NCBI GenBank assembly: GCA_963693305.1
Contig: OY855908.1
Location: forward strand, 2,966,501 to 3,030,500
DNA length: 64,000 nt
DNA from: Meandrina meandrites
Lineage: Eukaryota > Cnidaria > Anthozoa > Scleractinia > Meandrinidae
Direction of reading: 5' to 3'
Shown: one piece after another, positions 13,101 through 24,967 of the stretch
Position numbering within the stretch: the first letter of the stretch is position 1
How the letters are laid out: each line of letters begins with the position of its first letter
Notes under the pieces: generated by a model
What the model was told of the DNA's origin: nothing
The model's input: only the letters and a program-made list of their open reading frames with translations
The model's database searches: none
Made by a program: the position numbers and the translations under genes

Positions 13101-16100
13101 CCTAAACCACTCGGCCACGCTTCTGTTGCTGTTGCGATACTGTTGTTTATATGACATTTATCGACTCAGTAACAAGAATGCTGTTTACCCTTCAGTATCC
13201 CACCGAGGCCTTGATGGAGGCTGGCTTGGTCCTACGCCACAAAATGCTTCTTTATCAGTCACCAAGGCTCATCCGTGATCGAGACTATGATGGTGTGTTA
13301 GTGAGAAGGTGCTTTATTGGATCAGAAGCCGTCGATTGGCTTACACGGATCAGTCCAATAGTTCACGGCCGTTTTCACGCCAATGCTATGCTGCAGGCGC
13401 TTCTTGAAGTGGGTGTCATCATTCACGGTAAGAACTGGTAACTCAGTGCAAACTACGTTTTCCCCGTGGAGGGGTAAGGTGTGCCGCTCACCTTTGTTGC
13501 CTATATTTCGGGGTCGTTATCTAACGCTTCGACTAACGGCTGCTTAAATGAAAAATACAGTCCTTAAAAAAGAGAAGGATGGTGAATTTTAAAGCTCGGT
13601 AGTGAAACATGAAAGATATAATGCTCATTATGTCGCCTGTGTGGACAAAGCTAAAATCTGAGTCCCCGACGGGAATCGAACCCGTACCAACCTCGTACTG
13701 TATTTATCACCAAGGGTAAAATTGAACCACAACATGTACATGTGAACCTAGTATTTAAAATGGCCTAGATCACCATGAGTCTCTCCGTAGCTAATTGCTT
13801 GGAGCGCCCGCCCGGGGTTTGGGAGATCATGCATGCGATTCCCATCGGGGACTCGGATTTTTTCTTTGTCCCACGTTCGTGACACGACGAACATTAAATG
13901 TTTTACATGCGTTTCCATTTGTTGCCGTTTTGTTTTGTTTTGGCTAAGAAGTATGTATCAGCTATGGGTTTCTGTTTCAATGAAATAGCAAGGCGCGCAA
14001 GCCTTGGTTGCCACTCCCGGGGGGGAGGGGGAGGAAACTTAAGCGCCTCTTTGCGCTTGTAGTTAATGTTTTATGTTTGGTCCCAATTAATGACAATTTT
14101 TCAAAATGTATACTTTTTTTGTTTCATTTTCAGTGGAACATGAGTGTGAATTCAAAGACACAGACACCCTTTATCAGTTTGTTTTTGATGCGGATGAAGG
14201 TGAGAAGCCTGGTAACGAGACATACAGTGAGGAGGACGTTGATGACGTGTTGATAATGCTCAGTAGATGTGGACCCGATGCTCAGCTGAGAATGGCTTTA
14301 CGAAAACCGTGAGTTGACAACTAAACAATAAAGAGAAACTAGAGGGCGAATACTCAATCGACTAACAAAGCAAGGGCCTCATATGTTGTCCCAAAAACGG
14401 AATAATTGCCCAAAGTATTCGTTTAGAGGGTAATTACTAAAAAATGGGGTTCTGTTTCAAGTGAATGGCGTCTTTAGTCAGTATAGCACTCTTTACTTGC
14501 TCCTGTATATTTATTGAGGTTTGAATGTAGAGAGAGAGAAGAAGAATTTTTTTCTGCTGTCCTGTTCCTATAAAATCCTTTTCTCAGTGCGAAGTTTTCG
14601 CGGTTATTCGAAACATTGTGGCAATCTTTTTGCCTACAAAGTTTTGTCGCGCGGATATATAACAGTTACTTGAACGAAATTCATTTAAATTTCTTTCCCT
14701 GGTTGGTGAGAATTTTAACGGATCCATACATGGTCATACATTGGTGCAAATCACGTGACCAGCAAATGAAAAGCACGTGTTCTTCTGCATTATTAGCCTA
14801 GTGGCATTGGTATCCTGTCTTTGTTGAATCTGCCAAACTGGGATTCTCATGAGCGGTGACTCCCTTGCAAATGATGGTCCTGCGATATCTTCCGGTTTTA
14901 GTCGGGTATATCGTGTCACGTGACATGTGACTTCTGCCATGTGACCAATCATCCAGGTTAAGATATTTAGAAAAAACGTTAGGATGCAGAGGAGCTCGCA
15001 ACGAAGAATAAAACTACTTGACTGGTCTATTGCCGAATCTCTTGTAAAAGAAATGCTCGTACCAGACACCAAATTGATTGCAAGGCTGGTACTACGGCAG
15101 AAGGGCAAAATTTTTTTGGCCAATATTTCAACTAGCAGAGCTACAGCGCCAGTACAATGTGAAAATAAGATATTTGTTGCTACCTTTGTGTTTCAGCTCC
15201 TTGGACAGAACTCCGGATGATTTGTCCTTGATATACGATGAACTTGTGCACATTAAAGCTTTTCAACATCTTTCCACTATGGTGAGCATTGGTACTAACA
15301 TCACCTCAAAGGTTATTTAATAAATTTTTGTAGTCATAATAAGCAAAATACAATTCTCAAATAGTGGCATATCTCATTACTAGAAAGATGAACAACATTC
15401 TGTAAGAATTCGTTTGTTTAAATCAGCTGTTCCTTGTGAATTTTTCGGTACTTTGCGTGATCAAAAGCGTGACCAACAACGTGAGCTGAGGAATACAATT
15501 TGTGCAGATCACTTGGAAAAATAAAAAAAAAACTAGGTTAAATGTTTGCCATAAAAACCAGACTCTTACACACTGTTTTCTAAGTTTTAAAATAAAACTG
15601 CAATTCAAAATTAGTCAATTTACCTTCCATTCTAAAGGTCTAGAAGCGGCTAGAGGGGCGAGAACAGGAATAAAGAAATTTTGAGGCCTTCTCATGAATT
15701 GCTATTTCCTTTTTTTTTTGTCTACAGGTTAAAAAAGAACTAGCTTCTGCGTTTATGTTAGAATCCCATGATAGAATAGGAACCGTGGGTAAGTATTATG
15801 AAAGAAATGATTTCCTTTTGACAACAGTACGTGTCTACGAACGCAGGCTATAATACGATGCGATACGAAACATTATCAAATCTTAAATACCCTTAACTTC
15901 CAGCTAGTTTACACAAACTTTACTGAAAAAAAGCCTTTTGAAAAGCCTTCAATTGGAGAGCGTTCACTGAAGCCTCTGGTTTTGATGGAAATAGTTGTTC
16001 TTTTCTCATGTGTGTTCAAACGAAAACTTAAATCTGCTTAGGGCCATACGCGTTTTCCCTGACAAATTGGACTGAAGCTACTAAATAAGGTTATATTGCC

Positions 16101-19100
16101 AAAACTGTCAATATTATAACAAACTGAATGGCAAATAAATCATCTTTTTTTTCCTCTCGTCTTTTTTTCTTTTCTGTTTTCTTCTTTTCTTCTCCTTTCC
16201 TTCCGTTCCTTTTCTTCTTTTTTCTTTTTCTAAAAGTGTTCAACGAAGGAGAAGAAGGCATGTCATGGTACATTATCCTAAAGGGCTCTGTGAATGTTGT
16301 GGTACATGGAAAGGTAAGGAACACAAACGGTAAATCTTCATTGCTTTCTATAATGTCTCGTCAAGTTTTCAATCGCTCAGATAATGAGTGGTTGTCTTTT
16401 TTAAGGGCGTGGTATGTCAGCTGAACGAAGGAGACGATTTTGGCAAACTAGCTCTTGTCAATAACGCTTTAAGGTAAGGATTTAACGTGCAATATCTGAT
16501 AAAAGTTCAACTGTTTTAACATGAATGCCGGAGATTATGCTGCGATTCAGAGAACTGGCTTAACTTACTTCTGAGAAACAAGCTCAGGAAAAGGCACTGA
16601 TATCTTAAACGGGCTACGTCAAGCACGGTATTTGAGACAATAGGGTCAACTATGCTTCTGCTTTGGCTTCAAATGATGTAGCGCGACGACAGGAATACAC
16701 TTAAAGACATCTCATATCACGTGCTACAGTAGAATGAGTGTTTACACCAAATAACGCTTCCAAGTAAGGCAGAAAGTAGTAGTCCTTCATTTGGGAAAGG
16801 TTTGTTGTTAAGGTTAGGAAAAACCAGAAGCTCAAGCTCATAAGCTATAGAAAGAATCCATCTTACCGTGTTCAAGTATTCCTGTAGTCAGGCCTTTATT
16901 TCACTTGGAGCAAAGTTGGTATATCGTAAGATTTCTACTTCATATATGGCAAATTAAGACATCCCACTACACGAACTGAGTAGCGAGCATTTAAGTCAGG
17001 AACAACATGACGACACATTAGTTAACGTTTAGAACACACCGGCCGAGCCCACGTTTAGGCATTTTTTTTACCTGCTTTATAGAGTACACATCTGATAATA
17101 CATTTTCAGTTTTTTTTTGGAAATATTGTCATCGTTAAAGTAAAAAGAAAATCTTTTCTACAGGACGGCCACAATAGAAACTTCTCAAGAGTGTTGTCAT
17201 TTCTTGCGGATAGGAAAGAAAGATTTCAACAGAATCCTCAGGGTAGGAAAAATTAATCGAGTAATGACTGATCATCCCACTGACCAACCCATCAAACGAC
17301 CGACTGAACAAACGACCAGCCTAAGCTACAGAACGACCAGACAATCAACCGACCGACCGACCGACCGACCGACCGACCGACCGACCGACCGACCGACCGA
17401 CCGACCGACCGACCGACCGAACAAACAAACGAACGAAGGACGAACACTCGAACGAACGACTGGCCAAATTAAGCCAACGAATGAACGTAGGAATGACCGA
17501 CCAACCGACCGACCGATAGACTAAACGATCAAACCACCCGACTGACGGACGGACGGACAGAAGGATAGAATAACCAACAACACGACCCACCAACCGGCCA
17601 ACTTATAAATGACTAATTAAGGCCATGGTCGAACTTGAGCAAGAGCTTTTTGTTTCGGCTCATTTACATTAGGTTCGACTGATGTTTTTATGTTTGACCA
17701 TGGCCTAAATGCATGATCAAATGATTGGAATTATTATTTCATTCATACATCCACCGAATGACCTATTAATTCTACTTGCATACTCCATCGTAATTCAGTT
17801 TGCTTTGCTTACTTGCTTGCTTGCTCACCGTTTTTTTCGTAGGACGTTGACACGAACACAGTTCGTCTTAAAGAGCACGGTCAAGACGTTCTTGTCTTAG
17901 AAAAGATGAACATAGCCACCATATTTGGAAACGAAGGAGTCCAAGTGTCACAAATTGAAAAGTGAGTGTCCTTTGATTTGCTCATGCTGCGGATTCGAAC
18001 CCATAACCTCGGTTACACCTGTAGAATTATGTATAAACTGCGAAGCCATTGCCGAGTTCAATTTATAAACCATGCACGCTGGCCTACTGGTTAATGCGGG
18101 GAGAAGTAGTTGTAAAAATGCTAAGGGGGGGGGACGCCATGCAGCTCTCGTAAGGTCTCACATGAGTGGCTGAGAGAACAATAGAACAAACAACAAGAAC
18201 AATGCCCCTAGCCCCCAAAACAATAGCAGCTGCTACACTAGAGGACCAGTAGAATTACAAGCTTAGGAGAGCTGCTACACTACTGGAGAAAAGAGAACAA
18301 TAGAACAAACAACAAGAACAATGCCCCTAGCCCCCAAAACAATAGCAAGTGCTACACTAGAGGACCAGTAGAATTACAAGCTTATGAGAGCTGCATAACT
18401 ATTCAAGAGGGGTACTGAATAGAGAGGCACTGCGAGAGTTAGGTATCTCGCCAAGAAACACAACACGAAGACATCGGTCTTCGAAACGTTCGTTCGGAAG
18501 CCCAGCGCGCTAATCATTTGGCCAGTGAGTTTTCCACAGGATCTACTAAACGGTTTTTACTTTAAAACGGTTTGCACGGTGAGAATATAGAAAACGTTCA
18601 AATGAATTTAACTTTGTCATATGTATGAACTGTGCTAACAAATTCAATGAAATAACAGTTGTTTCAGATACTCTGTTATGGCAGGCACTCCAGAAAAAAT
18701 GGTGGAATATCTTTTAGAAACGAGAGTGGATAACACGAATAACTTTGATGGTAAAAAATAAATCCATATGTCTTTGTGAATTCCTTTTTATCTTTACTCG
18801 ACATTTTTTGTTGTCGTTGTTGTGGTTTATTCTATTACACTATCATGTTTGCTTTTCTTTGTTTTAGATCATTTCTTAAACGACTTTCTGGTTGCCTTTC
18901 CAATATATATGACGACAGAGTCGTTATGCCGCGAGCTGCTCTCCAAATATCCTTTTTACTAGCAATGTCGCGATAAATTATTTCCGGGGGGACTCGCATG
19001 TAAGGGAAAGAAGATATATAGAGAGGTACTGGTTTATTGTGTAAATACACTTACCTACATCGGTGTGCTGTCACAAGCCACACTTAGGATCGAGGTTGTG

Positions 19101-22100
19101 ACAGGTCACACATGCATAAAAACCAAAATAAGTAAAAAGATATATAGAAGATAAAAGGGAAAGGGGCCGGGATGATTGTAGGAAAATTTGAATAAAACCC
19201 GTAAAGTACGGACCAGTCTGGGCGTGGCTGAAACGTTTTATTGACGCCTTATAAAGATATCATTATTCATGTCTGACAGGCTCAGCCTGAGACCACTAAC
19301 ACAGTATGATGGCGTCTTTTCTTTCGTCGCATGCAACCCATTGGCGGATAAAATTATTGACATTTTGCCCGGATCACCCTAAGTGAGAGCAAAATCCGAA
19401 ATTTACCACTCCTAAGCGAGACGACGAGCATCCCCGCCCTTTTCATATGGGAGTTCCCCCCCCCCCCCCCCCCTTCCCCTTCCTCGGGCAATCACCTCGT
19501 TTATACCTTTCTCCCACGCTCTCGTTTATATATTCCCGGTGCGTTCTCAACGAGGTGAAGAGAAAAACGCAGGCCTGGAAAGACAAAAGAAAAATGCAAT
19601 TTACTGCAGCGATAACTGAGAAACCCTTTTATTCCCAATAGTGTTCAACTTGTTGTTTCTTCACACATAGACCCCACATACGGTAATATGGGTAAAGAAA
19701 AATCATCAGTTGTAAGATGTAGCATTAAATTGGCAGTCAGTTAGGAGAATTCATATTTTGAGTTTGATTTCAAGAAGGAAAAGTGAAAAAGAAATTATAA
19801 ACCGAGATGAAGAACGTTATTCTCCTTAATATTGCTGTACCTATGCTAGAACGAACTCTTTAATCATTGGACAAGAGGAGAACAGAAACATCACCACTGA
19901 GCACAAAGTGGTTATCAAGAGAAGGTGACAATGAGCAAAACGCCATTCCCAGTTTCCCTTTTGCCTTTATTTAATAATCCTTTGTACGCAAATCAAGTTA
20001 CATGAAAAGGAACTTACTCATTCTCATATGACCGCGTTTTTTTTTTTTCACCGACACATGGGCTTATTTTGATATCGACGCAAGAATTAACTTGGAAATG
20101 GCCATTACGATGTAAACGTAAACCTCACGCTTAGGGCAGATCATCCCCACTCCCCATCCCTAGCCTTAAAATCAGCTCGGCTAAAATGCTGAAAACTCTT
20201 CATTCGTACCAAAACCAGGGCGCTAAAAAGGAAGGGCGGCGAAACGGCCAGAGCGCTCTTGGGCGATGCGTGATGCGGAGTAGGACTGGGTCGAGCGCGC
20301 TTCACCGCAGCAAAGTTCAAAACATGGCGGCAAGTGAGAGTCGATAGCTGGTGGAGAAAAGTGATCGCTACGCAAAAACAGTAAGACGATTCCGCGAAAT
20401 TCTTTTGGAAATGAAATAACGACATGTTTCCTTAACTGTAAGAAGTTAGAAAGACTTTGATTCTGTGAACGCAGTGTTGAATTATCATAAATAAAACCAA
20501 CTTGCTCGAAATGTCTTTTGCCCTTTTTTCGAACGCTATAAAATCAAGCACCAATTTCAAGGAAAATATGGTAGCAGATGGCTCAATTTTCAAGCAGTAA
20601 GTAGAGTAAGTATTGCTTTTTCATCGGTGTAAATCTCATTCTGAACTTTTTGAACTTTTTTAGTTATAGGCTTTGAAAGTTTATACTGTTAGTGCTTTTA
20701 ATATTGCTATTATGACAATAGTTATACCTTGGGCTATACCATTTTTCAAGCTTCCAAGGTACTGGATTCTAAGCAAACGAATGTGTTTAGGTTTCAGACA
20801 TTTACATCAAATTTTATTGAACATCAGAACCTCCCTTGAAGAATAAACAATGACACTATATATGGCATGGTAGAGTGCATGGTTTGTAGAAATGGTTTGG
20901 TAAACTGAAGACAGGGCTAGTATTGCCTTCCCAATGTCAAATAATATCTAAGGTTTAATCAGTTATTTGGTCTATTTCTTGGAGATGAGGAATTTCAATC
21001 ACTAAATGGTCAGAATGGTATAACAATGCATTGCATAAGCAACCAAACAGAGCAGTGCAAAACACTGTACAGAAATTATTATAATTATAAATCATAATCC
21101 ATGCATGACTACACTAGTAAATACTGTGTAACTCTGTGCTCCTAGAAAAATCACAGGGAGCATAACCATGAAATCTGGGTGCCTAGTTCTTATTGGTACA
21201 TACCATAGTTATGCTTTTGTATAATCTCTTCAAGACTTCATGGCCTCGTCCTCCATGACAAATTACATCAGTAGCCCCCTTTTGCAATGGCTAAAAATTC
21301 AAGTACCCCCATTTTCTCACCAACTCCTTCCCATAGATAATGGAAGGTCATGGCACAGACTTTTCTTTTGGGTATCTTGTTTCCCAAGTGATGTAGGCAT
21401 TGTTAAATAGATGCACAGCTGTTTAACTCTGAATTAATGCACCAGTCAATTCCAGCAGTGCCCATCCCCCCCCCCCCCCGGGCAACCCCGGGGCATTTCC
21501 TAATGTTGCCCGTCCCGGGGGTGGGGCATTTGCGTACCTCGGGTTGACCCCCGGGCATTTGACACATGGTTTCGAAACCGTGGAGTGAGTCGCGTATTCG
21601 TGATGGAGGCGTTTATAGGCCAAGACGTGGACTACGTTGCAGATTAGCTAGTCCATGAAGGACTAGAGAAGCTCGTGGATGTTCATGGATGTTTTTAAAG
21701 GTATATTTTCTGAATTTTAGATATTTCTTCATTGTCAAGAAGCAACAACTTGTATTATATTCCTATATCACCTATCGAGAGATTGAAAACAATCAACCCG
21801 GGAGCGGGGCATTTGCCCGGTTCCCTCATCCCCACCCCGGGGAATTTACCAAAGAAATGCTAATGCCCGGGGGTTAGCCCGGGGGGGGGGGGGGATGGGC
21901 ACTGCTGGAATTGACTGATGCATAACATGCCATTGGTTTCCAAAATATATCCCTTTTTCCCTTTAGAAAGGTTTCAGCTTTACCTGTAACTCTGAAAATT
22001 TCAGTTATAATTTCTCTATCCAAGCCATCCCTGGCCGATTAGTACTAGTGTGACCAAAACAAAAAACAGTATCTCAATAAATATGAACTGTTTGTACAAA

Positions 22101-24883
22101 AACTCATGTGATCGGTTTCTGGTTTATGCTGATTATGATATTTAAGATGTACTCATACTCTCAGCTTTTTTGTATCATATGACAGGGAAGGTTGTCAACA
22201 TATCTATGTTTTATCCACGTGCCTTTTATACATTAACAAGAATATTTGCTATCAAATTTTTATTTTGTATCATTTTAATATGATCATTAGCTGCATGGTT
22301 CAAGTCACAGAGTTGACTTGGTCTTGTTGTTATATAATTTTTGTCATTCAGCATTCAAAAAGATGGTGAATAGGCTGGTCAGTAAGATTGAAGGTTAATG
22401 CAAATGCTGTTAGAAAAGTCCCTATCCAAAAGGGAATTTGCCAGTGCAATGAAATGCGTGTGAAAAGAATAATAATATAAGGCTGTTACAATTGTCAAAG
22501 CCAAGAAAAGAACATATTTAAATGCTTTTCTTCCATAATTTAACCCTCTGTCTCCATTGAATATATTGCTAACAGAAATTTGTTAATGTTCTACTTTTAA
22601 GCTGCTCTTGCATGCAAAGGATTAATAGTTTTGCTTTTTATCTTTACATAAGCTAAGTAGATAACAAATTGTTGTAATGAAAAAGTTCATCAACATAATG
22701 CCATCGGATATGTGAATTGTGATGGATATTGTTAACTAGTAATTGTAATTGTTGACACGGCTACCTTGGTGTTATGGAATAAACTATTGTTAGTACCCTG
22801 TAGGGGTTTGGTCTGTTTTGTTGCATTTGCAGAGCATTGACGAGCATAAAAAAAATAAAACTCATTAATGTAAAACTGTAAACAGGGAAAATTTACAACC
22901 TTGTTTACTAATGAGTGCACATTTCTACAAACCACTCTACCATGTCATATAGTGTCATTGTAATTCTTCATTAAAGTTAGATGTAAATGCCTGAAACCTC
23001 TACACATTTGCTTGCTTAGCATCGAAGCTGGAAAAGTGGTATACCCCAAGGTATTAAGTATAAACTTTCAAAGCCTCTAACTCAAAAAGTTCAAAAAAGT
23101 TCAGAATGAGATTTACGCCGATGAAAAAGCAATACTTACTCTACTTACTGCTTGAAAATTGAGCCATCTGCTACCATATTTTCCTTGAAATTGGTGCTTG
23201 ATTTTATAGCGTTCGAAAAAAGGGCAAAAGACATTTCGAGCAAGTTGGTTTTATTTATGATAATTCAACACTGCGTTCACAGAATCAAAGTCTTTCTAAC
23301 TTCTTACAGTTAAGGAAACATGTCGTTATTTCATTTCCAAAAGAATTTCGCGGAATCGTCTTACTGTTTTTGCGTAGCAATCACTTCTCTCTACCCCATC
23401 GACTCTCACTTGCCGCCATGTTTTGAACTTTGCTGCAGTGAAGCGCGCTCGACCCAGTCCTACTCCGCATCACGCATCGCCCAAGAGCGCTCTGGCCGTT
23501 TCGCCGCCCTTCCTTTTTAGCGCCCTGCCAAAACCAATCAAATCATGCGTTCCCAGAGCCAACTGTTTCTCGTGCCCCAGACCCCGCCGGCTAAGAGGGA
23601 CAAAGCGACTTAGGGGGCAAGAATGTGGTTGTTGTTTTGCAGGGTCGTCCAAATGACGCTTCGCTGGAGTTATTTGGCGCGAAATCTGTTTTTGGAAGAT
23701 AGAAATATTTGCATGTTTGTTGAGGTGAGGTTAATGTGCAGAATGCATTGCAAATATTACTTTGAACAACCTTATAAAAAAAGAGTAAACAGTCAGTGAT
23801 TGGCGGAAAGGTAATTTTATCAAGAAAGACATTCCTAAGCTGGTGACAAATGCAGCCCAACCCCTTATGCAACCCCTTATGCTTTTTTCAAGAACGTGCA
23901 TCACAAGCTTAGGAGTGTCTTTCTTGTTAAAATTACCTTTCCGCCAACCACTGACTGTTTGCTATTGCAATTGTTAATAAAAATGGACCACTATTTTTAG
24001 GTTTTCTTCGACACAAATATATATATTTTGGCTTTTCAAAAATCTGTTAAAATCCGTGACAAAGCCCCTTTAAGAATTATGTCCACGTCAAACTCACAAT
24101 CTTTGATGGCCAGGATGTGAGCGATCAGACCATTCAAATACAGTTGTTAAATGTCATACGCAAACCAACGCCTATCTTTTTCTGTACAGCATTATCACGG
24201 TCGCCAATGGAGACTAGTGGCGAATCCTTGCCAACAGTGGCAAACATTTTAAAGTCAAGGTTTTTTTGCCTTTTTTTGCAGAAACTTATGAGATCGTTGG
24301 AACAGGACCAGCTACTTAATGAGTTTAGTCTAGTTAGGGCAGCAATACTCAAGCTTCATGAAAGGTATGCTCATACAGAGATGTGAGGCTCTGGAAAAGT
24401 ATTATGGGTACTTCCTCGCATCCCTTGCAGGATCTTCTCCCCCCACTTAAGAACCGGGTTCTACGCAGTAGGACGCATCCTTACCAGATCCCACGTGTTA
24501 ACACAGAGAGGTTTAAGAAGTGCCTTGTAAATAGATGTCTTTTTTTTATTCTAAATAGCTAGCTAGTTGGATCTCAATTTATAATGACTTTGTAAGTTTT
24601 AACGTTTGGTTTAAAACTTTGAATAAAGACTTGTGAGGCTCTGGAAAAGTATTATGGGTACTTCCTCGCATCCCTTGCAGGATCTTCTCCCCCCACTTAA
24701 GAACCGGGTTCTACGCAGTAGGACGCACCCTTACCAGATCCCACGTGTTAACACAGAGAGGTTTAAGAAGTGCCTTGTAAATAGATGTCTTTTTTTTATT
24801 CTAAATAGCTAGCTAGTTGGATCTCAATTTATAATGACTTTGTAAGTTTTAACGTTTGGTTTAAAACTTTGAATAAAGACTTT

Positions 24884-24967
<84 letters not shown>

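Noticed and set aside
14734..15123. 129-aa minus-strand open frame
   Set aside because: It lies wholly in EPAC intron 10, with unremarkable composition and no acceptor or donor that fits.
17204..17593. Repetitive Pro-Thr-Asp-Arg and Val-Gly-Arg-Ser open frames on the two strands
   Set aside because: They translate the GACC microsatellite; only the first few codons on plus belong to EPAC exon 15.
19001..19160. Repeated GATATATAG and TGTCACAAGCCACACTTAGG / GGTTGTGACAGG blocks as a possible small RNA
   Set aside because: Only a weak, short inverted repeat inside the U12 intron, and no stable fold could be argued by eye.
20429..20437. TTCCTTAAC as branch site of the EPAC AT-AC intron
   Set aside because: It is in the arm of the 3.3-kb transposon, is mirrored in the other arm, and yields no EPAC-like exon downstream; the motif at 19823 does.
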